41,026 nucleotides of DNA from Chlorobiaceae bacterium. GTDB taxonomy: Bacteria > Bacteroidota > Chlorobiia > Chlorobiales > Chlorobiaceae. The position numbers and the translations under genes are program-made. Positions 8,594 to 16,640 of the stretch are shown here, in pieces (position 1 is the stretch's first letter; each line of letters starts with the position of its first letter). Below the pieces are notes generated by a model. That model was not told the DNA's origin. It made no database searches and saw only the letters and a list, made by a program, of their open reading frames with translations. The stretch is taken from contig JAAXWX010000017.1 of assembly GCA_013334755.1 (NCBI GenBank), positions 1-41,026 on the forward strand, written 5' to 3'.

Positions 8594-10255
8594 ATGCATG
8601 AATTTTTTCGTCCTGTCATCCATAATGCCCTTTGCTCAGCAGGCATTACGACCGACAAACCCATCAACATTGAACAGCCCGCAGATAAAAAGTTCGGTGA
8701 TTTTTCTACAAACATAGCGCTGCTTGCTGCCAAAGAGTGCCGAAGAAACCCCCGCGAACTGGCTCAAACGGTTATCCCGCACTTGATTTTTCCTCCTGAC
8801 ACCATTGCAAGAATCGAGGTTGCGGGAGCTGGCTTCATCAACTTTTATCTTGCTCCTCTCTTTATCATGCAGTCAGTTGAAAAGGTGCTGATTGACAAAG
8901 ATGAATATGGAAAAGGAAACATCGGCCAGGGCAAAACAGCTATTGTGGAATATGTCAGTGCAAATCCAACCGGTCCGCTGACCATAGGACGTGGTCGGGG
9001 CGGCGTTCTTGGAGACTGCATTGCAAATCTCTTTGAAACCCAGGGCTATGAGGTCACCCGTGAATACTATTTCAATGATGCCGGACGGCAGATGCAGATT
9101 CTCGGAGAATCCGTCCAGCTTCGTTATCTGGAACGCTGCGGCAAGGCAATAGAATTCCCATCCACCCATTACCAGGGTGGGTATATCGGGGAAATTGCTG
9201 AAAACATATACAGCAAACAGGGCAGCTCCCTTTCTGAATACAGTGATGATGTACAGTTTTTCAAAAAGGAAGCAGAAGAGATTATTTTTGCATCAATACG
9301 CAAGACCCTTGAACGCCTCAGCATCCGGCATGACTCATTTTTCAATGAACATACGCTCTACACTCCTGATGAAACAAGTATTACCGCCAACCAGAGAGTG
9401 ATTGACGAACTCAGGAAAAAAGGATTCATTACCGAATACGATGGTGCGACCTGGTTTCAAACGACAATGCTCGGACAGGAAAAGGATAAGGTACTTATCA
9501 AATCCTCGGGTGAACCAAGCTACCGTCTGCCTGATATTGCCTATCATATAACAAAGTTTGAGCGCGGCTTCGACATGATCGTCAATGTTTTCGGTGCTGA
9601 TCATATCGATGAATATCCTGACGTACTTGAAGCACTGAACATTCTCGGTTATGATACCCAGAGGATCAAGGTCGCCATCAACCAGTTTGTGACCACGACT
9701 GTTGACGGACAAACCCTTAAAATGTCAACAAGAAAAGGCAATGCTGATCTGCTTGACGACCTGATTGATGATGTCGGAGCAGATGCTACCCGACTTTTTT
9801 TCATCATGCGCAGCAAGGATTCACACCTGAACTTCGATGTGGAGCTGGCTAAAAAACAGTCAAAGGACAATCCGGTGTTCTATCTGCAGTACGCCCATGC
9901 AAGAATCTGCAGCCTTTTGCGTATGGCCCAGCAAGAAATCGGATTTGACCCGGCCTCCAGTTCAGATCACCACCTGCTGCAACAGCTCAGCTCTCCGACA
10001 GAGCTGCAGCTTGGATTTGCCCTGCTTGATTATCCTGATATGATAAAAACAAGCTTGCGCCTTCTTGAGCCGCAAAAAATGGTTGAATACCTGCATTCTC
10101 TGGCTGAACTATTTCACCGGTTCTACCAGGAATGTCCCATTCTCAAGGCGGAACCGGACATTGCCAGAGCAAGACTCTTTCTTTCACTGGCAACACGCCA
10201 GGTGCTGCGCAACGGATTCAGGATTCTCGGTGTTTCAGCACCTGAGTCGATGTAA
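8594..10255 (+). CDS. argS: Arginyl-tRNA synthetase
   Basis: This 553-residue class I synthetase has normal length for bacterial ArgRS. The N-terminal additional domain has the typical [10 protein letters not shown] (34-43). The catalytic core begins with [12 protein letters not shown] (118-129), continues with [10 protein letters not shown] (158-167) and [11 protein letters not shown] (333-343), and has a KMSKS-type loop KMSTRKGN (376-383). A C-terminal anticodon-binding helical domain (DALR type, about 430-553) ends the protein. The HIGH motif reads TIGR (130-133) where most relatives have HIGH or HVGH. It is the third gene of the trpS-HAD-argS operon, and its last 38 bp overlap the convergent nadD. 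Confidence 0.96.
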   Translation: MHEFFRPVIHNALCSAGITTDKPINIEQPADKKFGDFSTNIALLAAKECRRNPRELAQTVIPHLIFPPDTIARIEVAGAGFINFYLAPLFIMQSVEKVLIDKDEYGKGNIGQGKTAIVEYVSANPTGPLTIGRGRGGVLGDCIANLFETQGYEVTREYYFNDAGRQMQILGESVQLRYLERCGKAIEFPSTHYQGGYIGEIAENIYSKQGSSLSEYSDDVQFFKKEAEEIIFASIRKTLERLSIRHDSFFNEHTLYTPDETSITANQRVIDELRKKGFITEYDGATWFQTTMLGQEKDKVLIKSSGEPSYRLPDIAYHITKFERGFDMIVNVFGADHIDEYPDVLEALNILGYDTQRIKVAINQFVTTTVDGQTLKMSTRKGNADLLDDLIDDVGADATRLFFIMRSKDSHLNFDVELAKKQSKDNPVFYLQYAHARICSLLRMAQQEIGFDPASSSDHHLLQQLSSPTELQLGFALLDYPDMIKTSLRLLEPQKMVEYLHSLAELFHRFYQECPILKAEPDIARARLFLSLATRQVLRNGFRILGVSAPESM

Positions 10256-10859
10256 TTGAGTCTGCTGGCTGACTGTAAAGCCCATGCTCAACAATATAAC
10301 GTTGTACTGAAAGAGGAACGAGTCGGGAAATAGAGTGGCCGGCGGCGGCAAGCGCCCTGATATCAGTTGAGGAAACCTGACAGTCAAAATCGATGAACCT
10401 GATGGCTCCTTTTTGCTGCATGGCTTCACAGGACAGAGAACTCAATTGCGCTGACAATCTGCTGAATACTACAATTTCACACAATGAAAAAAGCTTCTCG
10501 GACTCTTTCCAGGAAGAAAACTCCCTGAAACTGTCTTCACCGACAAGCAGTGTCAGCTTGTCAGCAGGATAGATGCCATGAATATAACACAAGAGATCTA
10601 CGGTATAGGATGGCTGCTTTTTTTCAAGCTCCCATCCGCTGACCTCGCTGCAGGCACCTGTACGATTGATTTCCCGGGACAGAAGTTCAGCCATGCGCAT
10701 TCTGTGTAGATCTGCGGTCTCTCGTTGTTGTTTGAAAGGATTATTTGAAACCGAAATAATGACTTTTTCGATGCCGAGCAACTCTCTGGCAAACAGGCAG
10801 AGAGCGAGATGTCCATTGTGCGGCGGATCAAAGGTTGCGCCAAATACTGCCAGATGCAC
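10218..10859 (-). CDS. nadD: Nicotinate-nucleotide adenylyltransferase
   Basis: This 213-residue nucleotidyltransferase joins ATP and nicotinate mononucleotide to make deamido-NAD in NAD biosynthesis. The N-terminal [16 protein letters not shown] carries the HxGH ATP-binding motif (His14, His17). The second motif SSTDIR of the ISSTxxR type lies near residue 170, and LLVGEDSF is the usual substrate-site segment. The start is GTG at 10859 with an AGAGG ribosome binding site at good distance; no better ATG exists. It starts 12 bp after the BamD-like gene ends, implying co-transcription, and its 3' end overlaps argS tail to tail by 38 bp. Confidence 0.94.
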   Translation of the reverse strand: MHLAVFGATFDPPHNGHLALCLFARELLGIEKVIISVSNNPFKQQRETADLHRMRMAELLSREINRTGACSEVSGWELEKKQPSYTVDLLCYIHGIYPADKLTLLVGEDSFREFSSWKESEKLFSLCEIVVFSRLSAQLSSLSCEAMQQKGAIRFIDFDCQVSSTDIRALAAAGHSISRLVPLSVQRYIVEHGLYSQPADSITSTQVLKHRES

Positions 10860-10871
10860 GACTACCTCTGA

Positions 10872-11774
10872 TCAGTTTTTAAAATGATGTTTGATTTTCT
10901 CCCTGATTCCCTGCATTTCCTTCTGCCTGTCAGGGAAAAGCTGCAGGTACTGATCGAGGGCCTGACCTGCATCATACCATTTTTTGCGCTTGACCAGGAC
11001 ATCAATCTTTCCTTCCCAGGCCTGTTTAACATATATGGTATCAGAATAACGCTTGAGGACTTCGTCATAAAAAACACCTGCCGCCGTGTACTTCCCGAGC
11101 TGGATATACTGCCGGGCAATAAAAAAAGTGTTCTTTGCCAGTTTTTCTCTCAGCACTGGTATTGCCTTTTCAGCATATCTCAGCGAATCTATCCGGGCAT
11201 ATTGTGCTTTTGCTGTCGCATAGTTCTGCTTATAGGATTCATTCCCGGGATTAATCTTCAGCAGTTCCCTGTATGTTTCAACATCGCTGGCAACCTTCGA
11301 TGAATCTGACATTGGATAGAGATCAAGATAAATGGAATAATTTTCTATTGCTTTACTGGTATACTGCTGATCCAGTTCAAAATTAGGAGAGAGCTTTTCA
11401 TAAGATTTTGCCAGCAGAAACTGTGATGTTCTTGCATAAGGGGTAGATGCCATTTGCTGCTGAAGCTTTGTAAACATATCAACGGCAAGCAGATACTGCT
11501 CGGAATGGAAATAAGACCGGGCAAGCAGAAAAAGCACATCATCCTCTAACGCCGTAGCCCGAGAGGTAAAAAGAAGTGTTTCAAGCGTTATTATTGCTTC
11601 AGTATAATCTTCTTTTTCGTACAACTTCTGCGCTCTTTCATAGCCTTCATTAACGCGGGATGTGGCCGTGACAACTTTGCTTGATTGTTTTGATGATGAA
11701 CAGCCTGTACTCATCAGTATCCCTATCACAAAAAGCATCAAAACAGAACGTGAAAATAATCTGGTAACCAGCAT
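10872..11774 (-). CDS. TPR-repeat outer-membrane lipoprotein, BamD-like
   Basis: This 300-residue protein starts with a signal peptide and lipobox MSTGC (lipidated Cys25). It continues with tetratricopeptide-like helical repeats, for example YERAQKLYEKEDYTEAI (45-61) and YFHSEQYLLAVDMF. The arrangement of five or so TPR units after a lipid anchor matches BamD (YfiO), which supports insertion of beta-barrel proteins into the outer membrane, although TPR lipoproteins with other roles look similar. A GGAG ribosome binding site precedes the ATG. It is the first gene of a pair with nadD. Presence of this gene supports a Gram-negative envelope. Confidence 0.75.
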   Translation of the reverse strand: MLVTRLFSRSVLMLFVIGILMSTGCSSSKQSSKVVTATSRVNEGYERAQKLYEKEDYTEAIITLETLLFTSRATALEDDVLFLLARSYFHSEQYLLAVDMFTKLQQQMASTPYARTSQFLLAKSYEKLSPNFELDQQYTSKAIENYSIYLDLYPMSDSSKVASDVETYRELLKINPGNESYKQNYATAKAQYARIDSLRYAEKAIPVLREKLAKNTFFIARQYIQLGKYTAAGVFYDEVLKRYSDTIYVKQAWEGKIDVLVKRKKWYDAGQALDQYLQLFPDRQKEMQGIREKIKHHFKN

Positions 11775-12097
11775 AGAATAACTCCATTATCCTTTTTATA
11801 AAGAAACAAAACGTATTATACGAAACTACTGAAAAAGAAACAGCACACTCTGGGCAATTGCAGGGAGATTTCAGGGCCGGTGATGCTTTCCGGCTTAATA
11901 TGAAAGACAACAAAGTGACTTTGAAGAAGGAGATGTCAAGCTGAGGCTGGGGCGTGTTTGTAATAACCGTAAACAAGAATTGTTCAAGCTCTGAAACATC
12001 ACCTGCGATAACAGCTGTTCAACAATTCCAAAACGGTAAAACACACCACAAAACGACGCAACTGAACTGTAATATAAAGGATTAAGAAACTATCCTG
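11775..12097. other. Intergenic region without a recognisable gene
   Basis: About 320 bp lie between the start of the BamD-like gene and the tRNA-Ala. The region should hold the promoter of the minus-strand bamD-like/nadD pair. I see one short inverted repeat, GCCGG (11876-11880) with CCGGC (11890-11894), and a palindrome AACAGCTGTT around 12009-12018. No open frame with family features and no RNA gene could be supported. Confidence 0.5.
12078..12096 (-). terminator. Weak terminator candidate after tRNA-Ala
   Basis: On the minus strand AGGAT (12096-12092) pairs with ATCCT (12082-12078) and is followed by TTATATT. The stem is only 5 bp and the T tract is broken, so this is a weak call. Confidence 0.3.
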
Positions 12098-12170
12098 TGG
12101 AGCTTAGGGGATTCGAACCCCTGACCTTCTCATTGCGAACGAGACGCTCTACCAACTGAGCTAAAGCCCC
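12098..12170 (-). tRNA. tRNA-Ala (anticodon CGC)
   Basis: The 73-nt cloverleaf folds cleanly: acceptor GGGGCTT with AAGCTCC, D arm GCTC/GAGC, anticodon stem TCTCG/TGAGA around the loop TTCGCAA, and T arm AGGGG/CCCCT with TTCGAAT. The anticodon CGC reads GCG (Ala), and the G3:U70 acceptor wobble, the main alanine identity element, is present. CCA is not encoded, as the bases after the discriminator A are CAG. It lies downstream of the ATP synthase F0 operon terminator. Confidence 0.95.
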
Positions 12171-12229
12171 TTCGATTCAATGCTGCTGAATATTTTCAGC
12201 GCCGCCAGCAGCTCTCAGCTTAATAGGGC

Positions 12230-12258
12230 AAAAAAATAGCCCGCATAAGCAGGCTATT
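12230..12258 (-). terminator. Rho-independent terminator of the F0 ATP synthase operon
   Basis: On the minus strand AATAGCC (12258-12252) and GGCTATT (12241-12235) form a 7-bp stem with a 10-nt loop, running directly into a T tract (12236-12230). It lies about 50 bp after the atpH stop codon and marks the end of the operon, which shows that atpA does not follow atpH here. Confidence 0.78.
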
Positions 12259-12306
12259 GACTGTTGAACTCTTCAGACAACACTGCACATCAAAAAAGAT
12301 GCTTCA

Positions 12307-12843
12307 TCAGGAAACAAGAGACTGCCTGAGCATCTGAAGTTGATGACTGATACTGCCATCATAGATCGTGTCACCGATTTTAACGGCAGCCCCACCAATA
12401 AACTGCTCATTAAGAATCATTGTCGGACGGATTTTTTTGCCGGTAAATGCAGCCAGCTTTGTAAGCAATTCGTTTGTCTGCTCGTCAGAAAGCTTAACCG
12501 CGCTGGTAACATCAACATTGATTACCCCTCTTTTTTCATCAAGAAGGATTTGAAACTCATCAATAATTTCAGGCAACAAACCTGCGCGTTTTTTTCTGGC
12601 AATAAGCTTTAAAAAAAGAAACATTTTCTCCCCGACAGAGCCCTTGAAAACCTCTTCGAGTATATGAATTTTCTTGTCCCCCTTGACGAGTGGACTCCGC
12701 AATGCATGAACCAGATCTCGCGAGTGTTCAAGAACCTCTTTTATCACTTGTAACTCAGCAACAATCTGATCAAGAAAATTACCCTCTTCAGCGGCTGAAA
12801 GGAGAGCTGAGGCATATCGACGGCTTGCAATTAGAGTTGACAT
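12307..12843 (-). CDS. atpH: ATP synthase F1 delta subunit (OSCP type)
   Basis: This 178-residue protein is the delta (OSCP-like) subunit that ties the F1 head to the peripheral stalk formed by subunit b. The N-terminal helical-domain start ASRRYASALLSAAEEGN, the middle LIARKKRAGLLPEIIDEF (80-97) and the C-terminal GGAAVKIGDTIYDGSISH (149-166) are conserved in the family. The length is normal. It starts 13 bp after atpF and is the last gene before a terminator. In many bacteria atpA follows here; its absence means that F1 is encoded elsewhere in the genome. Confidence 0.95.
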   Translation of the reverse strand: MSTLIASRRYASALLSAAEEGNFLDQIVAELQVIKEVLEHSRDLVHALRSPLVKGDKKIHILEEVFKGSVGEKMFLFLKLIARKKRAGLLPEIIDEFQILLDEKRGVINVDVTSAVKLSDEQTNELLTKLAAFTGKKIRPTMILNEQFIGGAAVKIGDTIYDGSISHQLQMLRQSLVS

Positions 12844-12856
12844 GTCGTGACCGTTT

Positions 12857-13384
12857 TCAATTACGTTTTGTTGAAAGATCCTGTATCATACTGTCAACGA
12901 TCTTTTTCTGCATATCGGCATCAAGAGCTGTCTTGATAATTTTTTCAGCACCCATGACTGCAAGATCAGCAACTTCATTTCTCAGTACATCAAGCGCACG
13001 GCGTTTTTCCTGTTCAATTTCATCTTTTGCCGTTGCAATCATTTTTTTGGCTTCTGCCTGAGCCTTTTCAGTAAAATCTGTGCGAAGTTTATCAGCATAT
13101 TCCTTGCCTTCACGGATAATTCTGTCGGATTCAGCATCAGCTTTCGCAAGCAGTTCCCTGTTTTTACGCAGTATTGCTTCCGATTCATCCTTTGCCTGAT
13201 GTGCACGATCAATAGATGACTGAATTCCCTTTTCCCTTTCTTCCAGCGCGTTGAGGATAGGACCCCAGGCAATCTTTTTCAGTATAAGCAATACAATAAC
13301 AAATGTTACCGCAGTCCAGAAAATAAGGCCGGGGTTCGGGCTCAGAAGACTACCGGCAAGAAGAATAATTCCTGACGTAAGCAT
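12857..13384 (-). CDS. atpF: ATP synthase F0 subunit b
   Basis: This 175-residue subunit forms the peripheral stalk. One N-terminal membrane helix (about 14-34, [25 protein letters not shown] region) is followed by a long charged coiled coil rich in Lys, Glu and Ala with the typical [12 protein letters not shown] segment, and the C-terminus contacts delta. The ATG at 13384 is chosen; a TTG two codons upstream is less likely. The length is near the usual 155-175. It lies between atpE and atpH, and only one b-type gene is present, so the stalk would be a homodimer unless another b gene exists elsewhere. Confidence 0.94.
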   Translation of the reverse strand: MLTSGIILLAGSLLSPNPGLIFWTAVTFVIVLLILKKIAWGPILNALEEREKGIQSSIDRAHQAKDESEAILRKNRELLAKADAESDRIIREGKEYADKLRTDFTEKAQAEAKKMIATAKDEIEQEKRRALDVLRNEVADLAVMGAEKIIKTALDADMQKKIVDSMIQDLSTKRN

Positions 13385-13483
13385 GAACAATGTTTCCGTT
13401 AACGATTAATAAAGCCCGATTACGGTCTGTAGTGATCAGCCGCAATCGGGATATCTTCTGTATCATCTGTAAACCAATCAATC

Positions 13484-13705
13484 TTACTTAAGAGCAAGAA
13501 GCACACAGATAACTTCACCGAACAGGGCAACACCTTCGATAAGAGCTGCAGCAATAATCATTGTAGTACGGATATCGGCAGTTGCTTCAGGTTGACGAGC
13601 AACGCCTTCAGCAGCAGAAGCCGCTACGTTACCAATTCCAAGACCAGCGCCGATTACAGCAAGACCAGCACCTATACCAGCTCCAAGAAAACCCAAACCT
13701 TCCAT
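13484..13705 (-). CDS. atpE: ATP synthase F0 subunit c (proton-translocating ring)
   Basis: This 73-residue hairpin protein forms the rotor ring. Helix 1 is glycine-rich (GAGIGAGLAVIGAGLGIG, about 9-26), the polar loop carries the conserved ARQPE (36-40), and helix 2 holds the ion-carrying Glu57 in ALIEGVALFG. The Gln, Glu-Ser signature of sodium-binding rings is not seen, since the residue after Glu57 is Gly, so proton coupling is expected. A strong G-rich ribosome binding site precedes the ATG, in keeping with the high copy number needed. It has about 100 bp of spacer on each side within the operon. Confidence 0.96.
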   Translation of the reverse strand: MEGLGFLGAGIGAGLAVIGAGLGIGNVAASAAEGVARQPEATADIRTTMIIAAALIEGVALFGEVICVLLALK

Positions 13706-13822
13706 CTTGTAATTACCCCCGTTTATTTGTTGTAAGTTTTTTGCTAAAATAATTAGCAGTGTTAAAACCAGTCAAAAAAAGTATAAAAATAAGTGTTCTT
13801 CTTCAATAATCCTCAGCTCATT

Positions 13823-14845
13823 TCAATGATGTGCAACTCCTGCTTCATGCGCCTCATTTCCTTCATGTGCAGAGGCAAGACCGATAAAGAGTGAGGAAAG
13901 CATAGTAAAAATAAATGCCTGAAGAAACGCTACAAAAAGTTCCAGCAGGTAGATAAAGATTGAAAACGGAACCGACATGACGACGGCAACAATGTAGCTC
14001 TTAAGAATAAAACTGATAAAGATCAAACTGAGAATAACAATGTGACCAGCAGTCATATTGGCAAACAACCGGATAGTAAGAGCAACAGGCTTGGTAAACA
14101 AACCGATAAACTCGATCGGAATCATGATTATCCATAGAGCCGGATGAGTTCCTCCTGTAAGATGGGCAAGATAACCTTTCAGGCCGTGCGCCTTGAGGGC
14201 TGCAACCTGAGTAATGAAAAACGTGAACGTGGCAAGTGTCAGTGTCACGTTGATATTACCAGTCGCTGTTGCGCCATAGGGAACAAGACCAAGAAGATTG
14301 CAAAGCAGAACAAAAAAGAAGACGGTCAGAAGATACGTGAGGTACTTTTCATAACCCGGGCCAATATTGGCCTTGGCTACATCAGTACGAATAAATTCAA
14401 CCAGCGCCTCCATTGCGTTGACAATGCCCTTCGGGGCCTGACGGGAGGTCATCTTTTTATATTTGCTGCCGACAATGGAAAAAATGATAAGAAGAATTGC
14501 CGAAACAACCCAGAGCATCACAACATGCTTGGTGATAGAAATATCAAATCCACCGACAATAATCTTCGGAAGATTGACGCTGCCGAAAGGCTCAAAGGAA
14601 AAAACATTGTTATCGAGAATATGATGCATGATAACCTCTCCCGCCTTCTCCTCTTCTGGAGCATGGGCTACAGCTGCTGGCACTGCAACAGGCTCTGCAG
14701 TCGCAGTAGTTGGCGTATTCTGAGGAACGCCGGAGGCATTTTCAGTCAGAGCAAATGCGAGGCCGTTCGCATTCAGCAATAAAAGCGCAAGGAGAGCTAC
14801 AACCTTGAAGAAAGCTTTGGCCTGTATGACGTTTACCCGTTTCAT
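13823..14845 (-). CDS. atpB: ATP synthase F0 subunit a with N-terminal signal peptide and extension
   Basis: This 340-residue membrane protein forms the proton half-channels against the c ring. The essential arginine is Arg259 in [14 protein letters not shown] (256-269), and [14 protein letters not shown] (184-197) and the C-terminal helices are typical. It is longer than the E. coli protein (about 270) because residues 1-31 look like a cleavable signal peptide and about 32-70 are a Pro/Ala/Thr/Glu-rich segment, probably periplasmic. The start codon overlaps the stop of the upstream membrane-protein gene in an ATGA junction, showing translational coupling. The C-terminus is His/Glu-rich. Confidence 0.96.
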   Translation of the reverse strand: MKRVNVIQAKAFFKVVALLALLLLNANGLAFALTENASGVPQNTPTTATAEPVAVPAAVAHAPEEEKAGEVIMHHILDNNVFSFEPFGSVNLPKIIVGGFDISITKHVVMLWVVSAILLIIFSIVGSKYKKMTSRQAPKGIVNAMEALVEFIRTDVAKANIGPGYEKYLTYLLTVFFFVLLCNLLGLVPYGATATGNINVTLTLATFTFFITQVAALKAHGLKGYLAHLTGGTHPALWIIMIPIEFIGLFTKPVALTIRLFANMTAGHIVILSLIFISFILKSYIVAVVMSVPFSIFIYLLELFVAFLQAFIFTMLSSLFIGLASAHEGNEAHEAGVAHH

Positions 14846-15228
14846 GCAGTGTTCTTTTTCTGTTTATTTTTCTTTTGATACCCGAGAATTTCAACAATCA
14901 CATAAATAAAGTAAAAGGCAAAAAATGAGAGCACAAAGTCGTTGACCACCACCAAATGCCGAATGATGAGCAGCGCAATAAGCATCATCAGTACCAGCAT
15001 CCTGACCGTCAGCCCGCCAAAAACAACCTTGGTAAAAACCGGAGACTCCTTGTCAACGGCATATTCAAAGAGCAGGTAGCCTGTAAGTGCATTCAAAACT
15101 ACCATCATCCATGCAAGAAATACCGAGTGAATATCAAAACTTCCCGGCTTAAGTCCCGTAAAGATAACCACCCATAAAACGACGGACAAAATACATAACT
15201 TTACTAAAAAATCAAACAATGGTTTCAT
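14842..15228 (-). CDS. Small membrane protein of the ATP synthase operon (AtpI/subunit I-like)
   Basis: This 128-residue protein has about four hydrophobic helices (near 8-25, 35-55, 67-90 and 95-117) and a Lys/Asn-rich cytoplasmic tail. Its position, directly before atpB with a 4-bp overlap and after an AtpZ/AtpI-like gene, matches the ATP synthase subunit I family, proteins that assist F0 assembly or ion supply in other bacteria. I cannot assign it by motif, only by size, hydrophobicity and position. An AAAGGG ribosome binding site lies before the ATG. Confidence 0.7.
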   Translation of the reverse strand: MKPLFDFLVKLCILSVVLWVVIFTGLKPGSFDIHSVFLAWMMVVLNALTGYLLFEYAVDKESPVFTKVVFGGLTVRMLVLMMLIALLIIRHLVVVNDFVLSFFAFYFIYVIVEILGYQKKNKQKKNTA

Positions 15229-15273
15229 CGATCCCTTTCTTTCTTGATTAACAGCAATAGCAGCGCAAATGCT

Positions 15274-15522
15274 CTATTTTTTTTTATTTGCTGTCCGCAA
15301 GACCTTCATGAGCAGAAGCACCATGCCAACCATGCCGATTGCGACTCCGGCCAGCAACAGCAGTGGAGAGGTGCCAAGCCAGCTATCTGCCCAGTATCCC
15401 AGCAAAACAAAAAATACAAAGCTTACTGCAATCTGCAAGCCAAGTCCCATATAATCGGACAAAGCCCGGGCAGAACGCCCAAACTGCTCCGAAAACCTTT
15501 CCTCATCAGGTTGAATCTGCAT
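15274..15522 (-). CDS. AtpZ/AtpI-family protein, first gene of the F0 operon
   Basis: This 82-residue protein has two membrane helices (about 24-44 and 50-70) separated by a short Gly/Trp/Asp loop, LGYWADSWLGTSP. That is the pattern of the AtpZ/AtpI family found before atpB in many bacteria, with proposed roles in c-ring assembly or Mg/Ca uptake. The start is the ATG at 15522 with an AAGAGA ribosome binding site; a TTG upstream at 15579 extends the frame but gives a non-family N-terminus and is rejected. It lies 45 bp before the second small membrane protein. Confidence 0.8.
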   Translation of the reverse strand: MQIQPDEERFSEQFGRSARALSDYMGLGLQIAVSFVFFVLLGYWADSWLGTSPLLLLAGVAIGMVGMVLLLMKVLRTANKKK

Positions 15523-15584
15523 TGATGTCTCTTGTTTACGTTCAGTCAGACAGCATGTTCTGCTCGAAAAAGAGATCAAAACGA

Positions 15585-15627
15585 CGGAAGGGTATTATGC
15601 CAATGATCTGAAGATAATACTCTTCCG
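15585..15627. promoter_or_regulatory. 14-bp inverted repeat upstream of the F0 operon
   Basis: CGGAAGGGTATTAT (15585-15598) and ATAATACTCTTCCG (15614-15627) are complementary at 13 of 14 positions, with the remaining pair a G-T wobble on the plus strand, around a 15-nt loop. No T tract follows on either strand, so it is not a normal terminator. It lies 63 bp before the first gene of the F0 operon and 115 bp before pgeF, in a divergent promoter region. It may be an RNA leader hairpin or a protein operator. Confidence 0.55.
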
Positions 15628-15741
15628 GAAATAATAAACTCTTAACGGAAATTCTTCATCAAATAGCTGGATACAACAGAGTAAAAGCTCTATTTTATCA
15701 GGAAAAGTCATCCCCCTGAAAGCGGACGCAATACCATAACA

Positions 15742-16578
15742 ATGGGTAATTTCAGAAATAATTCAATGGCACCGATAATAACAAATATAGCAACGCCAAC
15801 ATACCTGCCACAAGAATACATTGCACCTGATTGCTTCCGCCAATACCAGGAGCTCATCGCACTGCAAAGCACCAGAAAGGGCGGTGTAAGCAACGGCGCA
15901 TATTCCTCGCTGAACCTCGGAAGAAACACCGGCGATTGTATTGAATACATCCAAGAGAATACCCGGCGCCTATGCCAGACAGCTTGCATTGATCCGGAAC
16001 ACTTGGTCAGTTCCGAACAAGTACACGGTACAGCAATACTTGTTGCTGAAAAACCCGGTCATCACCATGGTTATGACGCACTCATTACGGACAGAAAAAA
16101 TCTGTTCCTCTGTGTCTTTACCGCAGACTGCTATCCCGTACTCATTTATGACCCGAGGCATCGTGCATCAGGTGCGGTTCATGCCGGCTGGAAAGGGAGC
16201 GCAGGAGGAATTGTAATAAAAACCATTGAAGCCATGCAGAGAAGATTTAACACCCTTCCGTCTGAATGCCTGGCCTATATAGGTACCGGAATTTCTGCTG
16301 AAGCATATGAGGTTAGCCGGGAAGTGGCCCTGAAGTTTCCCCCTGACAGCTACAAGCATTCCCGTTGCAGGCATACAGCCGAAAAATACCTGCTGGATCT
16401 TGGGATGGTAAACTACCGTCAACTTCTTGCATCGGGAATCCTACCATCCAATATTGAACGATCCCCCTTTTGCTCAGTTCGCGACAGTACGCTATTTTTT
16501 TCCTACAGGCGCGATCAGGGAAAAACAGGCCGCATGCTCAGCCTGATCGGTGTTCGATCACATGCTGATGCTACTTGA
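15742..16578 (+). CDS. pgeF: Laccase-domain protein, YfiH/PgeF family (purine nucleoside phosphorylase/polyphenol oxidase-like)
   Basis: This 278-residue protein (270 if started at the second ATG, 15766) belongs to the multicopper-oxidase-like laccase-domain family (DUF152). The metal site His95 (QVHG), Cys130 (TADCYPVLIYDP) and His147 (AVHAGWKGSAGG) is intact, as is the C-terminal FFSYRRDQGKTGRM. Family members were described as polyphenol oxidases, as purine nucleoside-cleaving enzymes (LACC1 relatives) and as PgeF, which edits peptidoglycan precursors in E. coli. It diverges from the ATP synthase operon and ends against the terminator shared with the division cluster. The exact role is not settled by sequence. 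Confidence 0.88.
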   Translation: MGNFRNNSMAPIITNIATPTYLPQEYIAPDCFRQYQELIALQSTRKGGVSNGAYSSLNLGRNTGDCIEYIQENTRRLCQTACIDPEHLVSSEQVHGTAILVAEKPGHHHGYDALITDRKNLFLCVFTADCYPVLIYDPRHRASGAVHAGWKGSAGGIVIKTIEAMQRRFNTLPSECLAYIGTGISAEAYEVSREVALKFPPDSYKHSRCRHTAEKYLLDLGMVNYRQLLASGILPSNIERSPFCSVRDSTLFFSYRRDQGKTGRMLSLIGVRSHADAT

Positions 16579-16600
16579 AAACGATTCTGACAAACAAACG

Positions 16601-16640
16601 AAAAGGGGACCTAACGTTGACGAAGATCCCCACTTTTTTT
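16601..16640. terminator. Bidirectional terminator between pgeF and the division cluster
   Basis: GGGGA (16605-16609) pairs with TCCCC (16627-16631). On the plus strand the stem is followed by seven T (16634-16640) after pgeF, and on the minus strand by TTTT after the CoA-transferase gene, so it can stop both convergent transcripts. The stem is short with a 17-nt loop that contains AACGTT. Confidence 0.6.

Noticed and set aside
11650-11976. Minus-strand open frame of 108 residues partly in the intergenic region before the BamD-like gene
   Set aside because: It overlaps the start of the BamD-like lipoprotein gene in another frame, has no good ribosome binding site and no recognisable feature.
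14144-14782. Plus-strand open frame of 212 residues
   Set aside because: Antisense shadow of atpB, Lys/Cys/Arg-rich with no recognisable domain; atpB is certain.
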